Origin: an uncultured Oscillibacter sp.
GTDB taxonomy: Bacteria > Bacillota > Clostridia > Oscillospirales > Oscillospiraceae
Direction of reading: 5' to 3'
DNA: 9,104 bases
NCBI GenBank assembly: GCA_904393855.1
Contig: CAJFNE010000068.1
Location: 2,671-11,774 of the forward strand
Below, one piece after another: positions 1-5,456 of this stretch. The notes beneath the pieces were generated by a model, which was given only the letters and a program-made list of their open reading frames with translations, did no database searches and was not told where the DNA came from. The stretch's first letter is position 1, and the number at the start of each line of letters is the position of its first letter. The translations under genes were made by a program, and so were the position numbers.

Positions 1-25
1 CCGGCCGGTCCTTTGGACCGGCCGG
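1..25. terminator. GC-rich hairpin terminator after the DUF4330 gene
   Basis: Perfect inverted repeat: an 11-bp stem (1-11 with 15-25) and a 3-base loop. It lies 17 bp beyond the stop codon of the minus-strand DUF4330 gene, so it probably ends that transcript; the T-run for that direction would lie outside the window. On the plus strand the stem is followed by a T-rich run (29-41), so it could also stop a rightward transcript from a gene to the left. Confidence 0.7.
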
Positions 26-42
26 CGCTTCTTTTTCATTTT

Positions 43-549
43 TCAGGCTGCGGGGGTGGTGCCGTCACCCCAGATCACGTCCACGATGACACCGTCGGAG
101 AACTCGATATACTCGCTCTTGAGGATATAGTCCGTCTTGCCGATGCGCACCTCCTGCTCGCCCACCTGGGTGGTCATGACCTCCGCCGTGGGAGTGGTGG
201 TCTCCACCGTGAAGAGCAGCGTGGTGTGGGTGGTGTCCTCGATCCAGTCGCCGCTGGCGCTGAGCACGTAGTAGGGCTCCTGATCCACATCCACGATCTC
301 GCCGCCCACCAGGGCGCCGCTGGCCATCAGCGGGGAGGGCAGATGCGCCTTGCAGTTCTCATACAGCTCCGCCGGGACACCCTCCACCTTCACCACGAAG
401 GTGACGTCCGTCATCTCCCGCTCGGCGGTGATGCTGTCATCCGGCCCCAGCAGCTTCCAGGCCGCAAAAATCACCACAGCCGCGATGAGGATCACGGCGA
501 TGATATCCACGATGTTGAATTTTCCGACTCGTTTTGCTTTTTGTTCCAT
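43..549 (-). CDS. DUF4330 family membrane-anchored protein
   Basis: 168 residues. A short basic N-terminus (EQKAKRVGKFN) is followed by one hydrophobic helix at about residues 13-35. The rest is a predicted extracytoplasmic, beta-rich domain with the conserved 'ALVGGEIVDVD' and 'VRIGKTDYILKSEYIEFSDG' type segments that I associate with DUF4330. The start is an ATG with GGAGG six bases upstream. The biochemical role is unknown. In clostridia DUF4330 genes are, to my recollection, often found beside csaB and other secondary-wall-polymer genes, and here it is divergent from a GT4-CsaB fusion, so a role in cell-envelope polymer assembly or S-layer anchoring is inferred. A sigma-A promoter sits at 608-636 and a hairpin follows the stop codon. 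Length fits the family and nothing looks broken. Confidence 0.82.
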   Translation of the reverse strand: MEQKAKRVGKFNIVDIIAVILIAAVVIFAAWKLLGPDDSITAEREMTDVTFVVKVEGVPAELYENCKAHLPSPLMASGALVGGEIVDVDQEPYYVLSASGDWIEDTTHTTLLFTVETTTPTAEVMTTQVGEQEVRIGKTDYILKSEYIEFSDGVIVDVIWGDGTTPAA

Positions 550-588
550 GCTTTCCTCCGTAACGGGCGGAGCCCGGTTTTCTTTCTG

Positions 589-617
589 TGGACAACGTAC
601 GGGAAATATTGTATACT
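589..617 (+). promoter_or_regulatory. sigma-A-type promoter for the GT4-CsaB fusion gene
   Basis: TGGACA (589-594), 17-base spacer, TATACT (612-617): each hexamer is one mismatch from consensus. The predicted start is near 624, leaving a leader of about 53 bases to the ATG at 677. Its -10 overlaps the -10 of the oppositely directed DUF4330 promoter. Confidence 0.65.
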
Positions 618-636
618 ATTTCGCAGAGTTTTGCAA
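608..636 (-). promoter_or_regulatory. sigma-A-type promoter for the DUF4330 gene
   Basis: Read on the minus strand: TTGCAA (636-631), 17-base spacer, TACAAT (613-608). The -10 shares bases 612-613 with the plus-strand -10. The predicted start is near 601, about 50 bases ahead of the ATG. Confidence 0.62.
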
Positions 637-676
637 TCCTAAACTCCAAGACAGTCCATAAAGGCGGTCACAAACC

Positions 677-2902
677 ATGAAAGTCATCCATCTCATCAGC
701 GGCGGCGACTCCGGCGGCGCCAAGACCCACGTGCTGAGCCTGCTGCAGCAGCTGAACCAAACCATCACCGTCCAGCTGGTGTGCTTCCGGGACGGTCCTT
801 TCGCCCAGGAGGCCCGGAGCCTGGGCATCCCCACGGAGATCATGGGCGGCAACAACATCCCCCGCCTCCGCCGCCAGCTGGCGGCCTATATCCGGGAGGG
901 GGGCTACCAGATCATCCACTGCCACGGCTCCCGGGCCAACATGGTGGGGGCCCTGCTGCGCCGGTCCACGGGCCTGCCGGTGGTCAGCACCGTCCACAGC
1001 GACTACCGGCTGGACTACATGGGCCGGCCCCTGAGCCACCTCACGTTCGGCACCATCAACACCTGGGCCCTGCACCAGCTGGACTACCGGATCGGCGTGT
1101 CCGACGCCATGGTGGACCTGCTGATCTCCCGGGGCTTCCCGCCGGACCGCTTCTACACCATCTACAACGGCATCGACTATACCCCCGCCCCCCAGCAGGG
1201 CGACCGCCTGGAATACCTGCGGAGCCTGGGGGTGGACGCGGACGCGGACAGCGTGGTGGTGGGCATCGCCGCCCGGCTGAACCCGGTCAAGGACATGTCC
1301 ACCCTGGTGCGGGGCTTCGCGGCGGCCTATCAGGCGTGCCCCCGGCTGCGGCTGGTGATCGCCGGCGACGGCCCGGAGCTGGAAAAGCTAACCCAGCTGG
1401 CCCGGGAGCTGGGCGTGGAGCGGCAGGTGACCTTCGCCGGCTGGATCAGCGGCGGCATGGACCGCTTCTACGCCGCCCTGGACATCAACGCCCTCACCTC
1501 CCTCAGCGAGACCTTCCCCTACGCCCTGCTGGAGGGCATCCGCTTCCATCTGGCCACCATCTCCACCGCCGTGGGCGGCATCCCCTATCTGATCGACCAG
1601 GATGTAAACGGCTATCTGATCCAGCCCGGGGATTGGCAGGCCCTGGGGAAGCATTTGGCCGCTCTGGGCCGGGACGACGACCTGCGCCGCCGGCTGGGGG
1701 ACAAGCTCTATGAGAAGGCCTCCGCCAAGTTCTCCATCCAGCGGATGGTGGACACCCAGCTGCACATCTATGAGGAGATCCTCCGCCGCCACAGCCGCCC
1801 CCGGACGGCCCGGGACGGGGTGGTGATCTGCGGCGCCTATGGCCGGGGCAACGCCGGAGACGACGCCATCCTGGAGGCCATCCTCCAGGAGATGCGCTCC
1901 ATCGACCCGGACATGCCGGTGACGGTCCTCAGCAAGGACCCCAAGAGCACCCGGCTCACCTACCGGGTGCGGTCCGTCAGCCGCACCAATATGCCCGCCT
2001 GGCGGGCGGCCATGGGCCGGGCGAAGCTCTATATCAACGGCGGCGGCAGTCTGATCCAGGACGTCACCTCCCGGCGGTCCCTGTGGTTCTATCTCCACAA
2101 CATCGAAACTGCCAAGCGGCGGGGCTGCCGGGTGCAGATGTATGGCTGCGGCATCGGCCCCGTCACCCGGGAGAGCCACCGGAAGCTGGCGGCCCAGGTG
2201 CTCAACCGCAGCGTGGACGTGATCACCCTCCGGGAACCGGACTCCCGGGAGGAGCTGCTGGCCATGGGCGTCACGGCGCCGGAGATCCTGCTGACGGCGG
2301 ACCCCGCCCTGATCCTGCCCCGGGCGGAGGACGACCAGACCGACAGCGTGCTGCTGCGGGCAGGCATTCCGCCTCACGGCCGCTACCTCTGCTTCGCCCT
2401 GCGCCAGTGGAAGGGCTTTTCGGAGAAGGCCCCCCTCTTCGGCCAGGCGGCCCGGTACGCCTACGAGACCTACGGCCTGACGCCGGTGTTCGTGGCGGTG
2501 GAGCGGCACCTGGACCCGGCGGCGGCCCGGCTGGCGGCCCAGGGGCTGGACATCCCCCACTACTTCCTGGACGACGCCGGCGGGGCGGGCACCATCATCG
2601 GGGCCCTGAGCCGGATGGAGGCAGTGGTGTCCATGCGGCTCCACGCGCTGATCTTCGCCGCGGGCCAGGGCATCCCCCTGGCGGGGGTGGTGTACGACCC
2701 CAAGGTGTCCGCCTTCCTGCGGTACACCGGCCAGGAAAACTTCACGGACCTGGCGGACCTGACGGAAGAAAACCTGCGGGAGATGATCGACCGGGCGGTG
2801 GCCCAGGGCGGACACCCGGAGGCCCAGGCCGCCGCGGTGGAGCATTTGCAGGCCCTGGAAGGCGGCAACGTGACCGTGGCCCGACGGCTGCTGGGGATGT
2901 AG
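677..2902 (+). CDS. csaB: GT4 glycosyltransferase fused to CsaB-type polysaccharide pyruvyl transferase
   Basis: 741 residues in two domains. Residues 1 to about 370 form a GT4/GT-B glycosyltransferase: N-terminal glycine-rich loop (ISGGDSGGAKTHVLSLL), YNGID at the domain linker, 'GIAARLNPVKDMSTLVRG' opening the second Rossmann half, and the EX7E nucleotide-sugar motif E278-E286. Residues about 381-741 form a CsaB-type pyruvyl transferase: 'GAYGRGNAGDDAILEAIL', 'INGGGSLIQDVTS', 'YGCGIGPVTR' and 'SMRLHALIFAAGQGIPLAGV'. H656 and K676 keep the 20-residue spacing of the His/Lys pair I recall as important in Paenibacillus CsaB, and R498 is a plausible third active-site residue. CsaB transfers pyruvate from PEP to a wall-polymer sugar (ManNAc in studied cases), creating the ligand for SLH-domain proteins. 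The GT4 half presumably adds a sugar to the same polymer. The ATG is preceded by AGGCGG with 9 bases spacing. There are no stops or codon-usage breaks across the junction, so the fusion looks genuine. Confidence 0.88.
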   Translation: MKVIHLISGGDSGGAKTHVLSLLQQLNQTITVQLVCFRDGPFAQEARSLGIPTEIMGGNNIPRLRRQLAAYIREGGYQIIHCHGSRANMVGALLRRSTGLPVVSTVHSDYRLDYMGRPLSHLTFGTINTWALHQLDYRIGVSDAMVDLLISRGFPPDRFYTIYNGIDYTPAPQQGDRLEYLRSLGVDADADSVVVGIAARLNPVKDMSTLVRGFAAAYQACPRLRLVIAGDGPELEKLTQLARELGVERQVTFAGWISGGMDRFYAALDINALTSLSETFPYALLEGIRFHLATISTAVGGIPYLIDQDVNGYLIQPGDWQALGKHLAALGRDDDLRRRLGDKLYEKASAKFSIQRMVDTQLHIYEEILRRHSRPRTARDGVVICGAYGRGNAGDDAILEAILQEMRSIDPDMPVTVLSKDPKSTRLTYRVRSVSRTNMPAWRAAMGRAKLYINGGGSLIQDVTSRRSLWFYLHNIETAKRRGCRVQMYGCGIGPVTRESHRKLAAQVLNRSVDVITLREPDSREELLAMGVTAPEILLTADPALILPRAEDDQTDSVLLRAGIPPHGRYLCFALRQWKGFSEKAPLFGQAARYAYETYGLTPVFVAVERHLDPAAARLAAQGLDIPHYFLDDAGGAGTIIGALSRMEAVVSMRLHALIFAAGQGIPLAGVVYDPKVSAFLRYTGQENFTDLADLTEENLREMIDRAVAQGGHPEAQAAAVEHLQALEGGNVTVARRLLGM

Positions 2903-2969
2903 CTGCCAGGCAGCATGAACCGTGCGGCACATCCCGCAAAAAATTTCCCAGAATCCTTTTAAAAACATA

Positions 2970-2998
2970 TCGACTTTGCGTGTACACTCTTATATAAT
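2970..2998 (+). promoter_or_regulatory. Promoter of the RHH gene
   Basis: Perfect -10 TATAAT (2993-2998) with a 17-base spacer to a moderate -35 TCGACT (2970-2975, 4 of 6 to consensus). The predicted start is near 3005, giving a leader of only about 17 bases to the GTG start. The promoter is interlaced with two GTGTACAC palindromes. Confidence 0.7.
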
Positions 2999-3007
2999 GG
3001 TGTACAC
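2980..3007. promoter_or_regulatory. Candidate operator: two GTGTACAC palindromes 20 bp apart
   Basis: GTGTACAC occurs at 2980-2987 and again at 3000-3007, each a perfect 8-bp palindrome, exactly 20 bp apart (about two helical turns, same DNA face). The first lies in the -35/-10 spacer and the second covers the predicted transcription start, so occupancy would block RNA polymerase. I found no other GTGTACAC in the window. The next gene encodes an RHH protein, a family that commonly binds tandem short palindromes at its own promoter, so autorepression is inferred. Confidence 0.6.
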
Positions 3008-3022
3008 AGAAAGGAGGTTCCC

Positions 3023-3202
3023 GTGAGTCCAAGAACCGGGCGCCCACCTGTGGAAAATCCCAAAAACATTCAGTTGAAGATCCGGGCGGACCAGGCGTTG
3101 ATGGATGATCTGGATCACTGCTGCAAAGCGCTGAACAAAAACCGCAGCGACATCATCCGCCTGGGGATCCAAAAGGTGAAGGCGGAAGTGGACGGCAAAT
3201 AA
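3023..3202 (+). CDS. Small ribbon-helix-helix (CopG/Arc-like) DNA-binding protein
   Basis: 59 residues, starting at GTG (3023-3025) with GGAGG at 3013-3017, five bases upstream. The sequence begins SPRTGRPPVENPKN, a basic N-terminal arm typical of small clostridial RHH proteins. A beta strand (IQLKIRA, about 16-22) follows, then helix 1 (QALMDDLDHCCKALN, about 24-38) and helix 2 (RSDIIRLGIQKVKAE, about 41-55). RHH proteins dimerise through the strand, which inserts in the DNA major groove. There is no room for an effector domain, so it is probably a simple repressor or the DNA-binding half of a larger arrangement. The twin-palindrome promoter directly upstream suggests autoregulation. A toxin-antitoxin antitoxin is possible, but no recognisable toxin follows. 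The target and any wider regulon are unknown. Confidence 0.75.
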   Translation: MSPRTGRPPVENPKNIQLKIRADQALMDDLDHCCKALNKNRSDIIRLGIQKVKAEVDGK

Positions 3203-3246
3203 TAAGACAACCGGGCCACCCTAACAAGTCAACCCGATTGCCTTAT
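3202..3246. repeat. Imperfect inverted repeat immediately after the RHH gene
   Basis: Arms 3202-3215 and 3233-3246 pair over 14 positions with two A-C mismatches, around a 17-base loop; the left arm begins at the last base of the RHH stop codon. No T-run follows, so it is a poor intrinsic terminator. It may be an mRNA 3' stem or a protein site; the role is unknown. Confidence 0.45.
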
Positions 3247-3257
3247 CAATCACCAAA

Positions 3258-3297
3258 CCCGGGGGCCTGGTAAATCCATGCTACCACACCTCCCGGG
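3258..3297. repeat. CCCGGG-anchored imperfect hairpin ahead of the 3319 gene
   Basis: CCCGGG at 3258-3263 and 3292-3297 and TGGTA/TACCA (3268-3272, 3282-3286) can form a two-part stem with a 4/5-base internal loop and a 9-base loop. A short ATTTTA follows, then the AGGAGG of the next gene. It could be a weak terminator of the RHH transcript or a leader hairpin near the ribosome binding site. No promoter of its own is evident between 3203 and 3318. Confidence 0.4.
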
Positions 3298-3318
3298 ATT
3301 TTACAAGGAGGTTTTTTC

Positions 3319-3597
3319 ATGAATCTGCACAATGCCCTGCTGGACATGGAGCCGGTGATCTCCCGGCTCACTGCCGGCGTGGAGGCGGTCCATCTGGCGG
3401 CCCTGGGGCTGGAGCAGCTCCAGAGCCCCTGCCCCAACGGCCTGTTCGCCATTTACGGCTACCTGCGCGATGCCCAAATGGAGCTGACGGCCCTGTACGA
3501 CGGCGCTCTGGAGGCCATGCGGGCCCAGGGGCGCTGGCGTCCCGGCACCGCTCCCGCTGGGCGGCGATGGTCTCCAGGGTGTCCCCCAGCTGGGTGA
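3319..3597 (+). CDS. Small helical hypothetical protein, C-terminus probably displaced
   Basis: 92 residues as read; I do not recognise the family. Residues 1-71 look like genuine protein: acidic/hydrophobic heptad-like helices (LLDMEPVISRLTAGVEAVHLAALG; GLFAIYGYLRDAQMELTALYDGALEAM) with strong GC at codon third positions. After residue 71 (about position 3531) codon choice collapses and the tail becomes Arg/Pro/Gly/Trp-rich (GRWRPGTAPAGRRWSPG), which is antisense of the facing gene. The ribosome binding site AGGAGG, seven bases before the ATG, is excellent, so translation is likely. No signal peptide or membrane segment. It may share the RHH transcript. Most likely it lost its native 3' end in a deletion and now ends in a chance stop; a genuine overlap is the alternative. 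Confidence 0.5.
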   Translation: MNLHNALLDMEPVISRLTAGVEAVHLAALGLEQLQSPCPNGLFAIYGYLRDAQMELTALYDGALEAMRAQGRWRPGTAPAGRRWSPGCPPAG

Positions 3598-3712
3598 GGA
3601 TGGCTGCCGCCAGGTGCAGGTCCCGGTCATCGGGCAGGCGGCCGGCAATCGCCACCGCCAGGGTATTGACGGCGGTGGTCAGGGCCAGGGGATCGCAATC
3701 CGGATTCTTCAT
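3368..3712 (-). CDS. Small hypothetical protein (possibly DUF6774-like), C-terminus probably displaced
   Basis: 114 residues as read from the ATG at 3712-3710, with a GGGTGAT-type ribosome binding site. Residues 1 to about 60 look real: LALTTAVNTLAVAIAGRLPDD, then HLAAAILTQLGDTLETIAAQ, two hydrophobic helices with good GC-rich codon choice. This resembles short (about 60-70 residue) Oscillospiraceae proteins that I tentatively link to DUF6774; the link is uncertain. Past about position 3530 codon bias fails and the frame is merely antisense of the convergent gene. The normal stop therefore seems to be missing. The function is unknown and no membrane or signal segment is seen. It lies beyond the hairpin that ends the CLC gene, and no clear promoter of its own was found. 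Confidence 0.45.
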   Translation of the reverse strand: MKNPDCDPLALTTAVNTLAVAIAGRLPDDRDLHLAAAILTQLGDTLETIAAQRERCRDASAPGPAWPPERRRTGPSAPFGHRAGSRKWRTGRWGRGSGAAPAPGPPDGPPPRRQ

Positions 3713-3735
3713 GGCATCACCCGGTATATGGTATG

Positions 3736-3770
3736 AACCGCGAGGGCTGTTCAGCCCTCGCGGTTTTCAT
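3736..3770. terminator. Strong hairpin terminator between the small genes and the CLC gene
   Basis: Perfect 14-bp stem (3736-3749 with 3752-3765), rich in CG with AA/TT ends, followed rightward by TTTT. It starts 8 bases past the CLC stop codon in the leftward direction, so it probably ends CLC transcription. The U-run is better in the rightward direction, so it may act both ways and also end the 3319 transcript. Confidence 0.75.
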
Positions 3771-3773
3771 CCT

Positions 3774-5177
3774 TTATCGTTTTTCATCGTCCGGCGGCTG
3801 GGACGGGCTCAGCTCCCCGTCCTCCCCGGCGTGGTGGGCGTTGGTGTAGACGTTGATGTACCGGGCCTTCAGCTTGGAGTACTTGATCATCTGGCTGGAA
3901 TAGAGGCCGTTGTAGCCGGAGAGCATATAGCTGATGCCGCAGGCCAGGGCGTAGTACAGCAGCCCCCCGTCCCCCAGCAGCTCCACCGCCAGGAAGATGG
4001 AGGCGATGGGGCAGTTGGTGGCCCCGCAGAATACCGCCGCCAGCCCCACCGCCGCGGCAAAGCCTGCGGGGATCCCCAGCAGCGGCCCCGCCGCGCAGCC
4101 GAAGGCCGCGCCGATGAAGAAGCAGGGCACCACCTCTCCCCCCTTGAACCCGGCGGCCAGGGTGAGGGCGGTAAAGAGAATTTTCAGCAAAAACGCCTCG
4201 GGCCGGGCGGTCCCCTCCTCCACGGCGGCGGTGATGACCGCCATCCCCGCGCCATTGTAGTCCGTGGTGCCGCAGAGAAGCGTCAGAACGATCACCGCCG
4301 CACCGCCCACTACCACCCGCAGCCAGGGGTTCGGCAGATACCGCTTCATCTGCCGCTCGGCCCCCTGCAGCGTCTTGCAGAACAGCACGGACACCAGGGC
4401 GCACAGGGCCCCCAGCACCGCCACCCGCACCAGCATCCAGGTCTCCAGCGCCGGAACCTCCACTGTGAAGCGGGTGGGCTCCACCCCCAGCCAGCGGGAC
4501 ACGCCATAGGCTGTCAGGGCCGCCGTCAGGCAGGGGATGAAGGCCGCGTGGTAGAAGATGCCCACGCTGATGACCATCATGGCGAACACCGTGGCCGCCA
4601 GGGGCGTGCCGAAGAGGGCGGAGAAAAACGCCGCCATCCCCGCCATGGTGGCCACCCGCAGATCCTGGTCGTCCAGGCGGAAGGCTCGGCCCGCGTGATA
4701 GCCGATGGTGCCCCCCATCTGGAGGGCGGCGCCCTCCCGGCCGGCGGAGCCGCCGCACAGGTGGGTCAGCACTGTCCCCAGAAAGATGGCCGGCAGCAGC
4801 CAGAGGGAGAGGCCCGTACCCGCGTGGACCTCGTCCAGGATGTCGTTGGTGCCCTGGCCCTCGGTCCGGGTCAGCTTGTAAAAGCCCACAATGACAAGGC
4901 CCGCCAGGGGCAGGCACGCCAGCAGCCAGGGGAACCGCCCCCGCAGGGCGGTTGCCTGGTCGATCCCCACATGAAAGGCGGTGCCCACGCCGCCGCAAAC
5001 GACGCCCACCAGAACCGCCAGCGCCAGCCACTTGGCCAGAGCCCGGACATACAGCCCCACGTGGGCAACCAGCGCCCGCAGACGATCCGCCGCGCGGCGC
5101 TCTCCCCCGGGGCCCGGGCCGCTCCCGCCCGGGGCCGGTTCCCGCCGGTGGTCGGTCTGGATTTCCTCCCGCTCCAT
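3774..5177 (-). CDS. CLC-family anion transporter, CLC-F-like
   Basis: 467 residues from the chosen ATG at 5177. An ATG three codons upstream (5186) directly abuts AAAGGA, whereas 5177 sits 9 bases from it, so 5177 is the better start. A polar N-terminal tail of about 35 residues is followed by some ten or more hydrophobic segments. Family marks are the gating-glutamate loop GGSAGREG (Glu148 in this numbering), EGQGTNDILDEVH in place of the chloride-type GSGIP motif, and GFKGGEVVPCFFIGAAFG in place of GGxFxP. The Asn after G-x and the GGE glutamate resemble the CLC-F fluoride/proton antiporters rather than chloride CLCs. The conserved gating Glu argues for coupled antiport. The C-terminus ends after a conserved YSKLKARYINVYTN segment, with no CBS domains. 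Own promoter (5229-5257) and terminator (3736-3770): monocistronic. Substrate (F- or Cl-) is not settled by sequence. Confidence 0.85.
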   Translation of the reverse strand: MEREEIQTDHRREPAPGGSGPGPGGERRAADRLRALVAHVGLYVRALAKWLALAVLVGVVCGGVGTAFHVGIDQATALRGRFPWLLACLPLAGLVIVGFYKLTRTEGQGTNDILDEVHAGTGLSLWLLPAIFLGTVLTHLCGGSAGREGAALQMGGTIGYHAGRAFRLDDQDLRVATMAGMAAFFSALFGTPLAATVFAMMVISVGIFYHAAFIPCLTAALTAYGVSRWLGVEPTRFTVEVPALETWMLVRVAVLGALCALVSVLFCKTLQGAERQMKRYLPNPWLRVVVGGAAVIVLTLLCGTTDYNGAGMAVITAAVEEGTARPEAFLLKILFTALTLAAGFKGGEVVPCFFIGAAFGCAAGPLLGIPAGFAAAVGLAAVFCGATNCPIASIFLAVELLGDGGLLYYALACGISYMLSGYNGLYSSQMIKYSKLKARYINVYTNAHHAGEDGELSPSQPPDDEKR

Positions 5178-5195
5178 ATCACACATTCCTTTCCC

Positions 5196-5212
5196 GGCCG
5201 GACGGTCCGGCC
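5196..5212 (-). promoter_or_regulatory. Short leader hairpin in the CLC mRNA
   Basis: Perfect 7-bp GGCCGGA/TCCGGCC stem with a 3-base loop, lying between the predicted transcription start (about 5222) and the ribosome binding site (5187-5192). The whole leader is about 45 bases, which is very short for a riboswitch. It may affect translation or mRNA stability. Confidence 0.4.
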
Positions 5213-5228
5213 TGTTTCCTCTTCCGTC

Positions 5229-5257
5229 ATTATAGTTAAGATTTTGTTAATTTTCAA
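5229..5257 (-). promoter_or_regulatory. sigma-A-type promoter of the CLC gene
   Basis: On the minus strand: TTGAAA (5257-5252), 17-base AT-rich spacer, perfect TATAAT (5234-5229). The near-consensus match suggests substantial basal expression. Confidence 0.75.
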
Positions 5258-5280
5258 CCTCTTCTCTCCAGTCCACTTTC

Positions 5281-5317
5281 CCGGCGGCGGTGGTCCGCCG
5301 GCCCCGCCGCCCGCCGG
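5281..5317. repeat. GC-rich inverted repeats between the CLC and serC promoters
   Basis: CCGGCGG at 5281-5287 is complementary to CCGCCGG at 5295-5301 and again at 5311-5317, so two alternative 7-bp hairpins are possible. The block is very GC-rich within an otherwise AT-rich divergent promoter gap (5258-5340) and contains no gene. Function unknown. Confidence 0.35.
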
Positions 5318-5340
5318 AGGCAAAAATTTTCCGGGATCGG

Positions 5341-5369
5341 TTGATTCTCATACCCCGTTGTCGTATACT
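5341..5369 (+). promoter_or_regulatory. sigma-A-type promoter of the serC operon
   Basis: TTGATT (5341-5346), 17-base spacer, TATACT (5364-5369). The predicted start near 5376 leaves a leader of about 80 bases before the serC ATG, containing a strong hairpin at 5404-5428. Confidence 0.65.
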
Positions 5370-5403
5370 AAATCTCAGAGTCTGTAAAACGCGCTCTTTT
5401 TCA

Positions 5404-5428
5404 GGGCGCGGGCCAGCTGCCCGCGCCC
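5404..5428 (+). promoter_or_regulatory. Strong GC hairpin in the serC leader
   Basis: Perfect 10-bp stem GGGCGCGGGC/GCCCGCGCCC with a 5-base loop. It ends 16 bases before the serC GGAGG. No T-run follows, so it is not a standard terminator. A competing 5-bp stem pairs 5390-5394 with 5406-5410 across a U-run (5395-5401). A leader control element is possible but unproven. Confidence 0.5.
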
Positions 5429-5456
5429 GATTCTCAATAAAATGGAGGAAACTGCC

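Noticed and set aside
2902..2914. Small GCTGC/GCAGC hairpin after the csaB stop as a terminator
   Set aside because: Only 5 bp with a 3-base loop and no T-run; too weak to support.
1388..2968. 526-codon open frame on the minus strand
   Set aside because: Antisense to the GT4-CsaB fusion, with shadow-frame composition rich in His, Gly, Gln and Val and no domain; the plus strand has clear motifs.
3023..3712. Toxin-antitoxin module made of the RHH gene and its neighbours
   Set aside because: The RHH protein could be an antitoxin, but neither neighbour resembles a known toxin, the next gene is 116 bp away, and both small neighbours seem truncated.
1..5212. Similarity between the CCGGCCGG hairpins at 1-25 and 5194-5212 as a dispersed repeat
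   Set aside because: The shared part is only about 8 bp of CG-rich palindrome, expected by chance in such GC-rich DNA; loops and flanks differ.
5187..5340. Fluoride riboswitch upstream of the CLC gene
   Set aside because: I looked for the conserved GAUG/CUGAUGACUCCU-type elements on the minus strand and found none; the promoter position leaves only about 45 bases of leader.
3567..5387. 606-codon open frame on the plus strand
   Set aside because: It is antisense to the CLC gene. Its composition (runs of Gly, His, Gln, Arg, Pro) is typical of a GC-rich shadow frame, and it has no ribosome binding site or recognisable domain.
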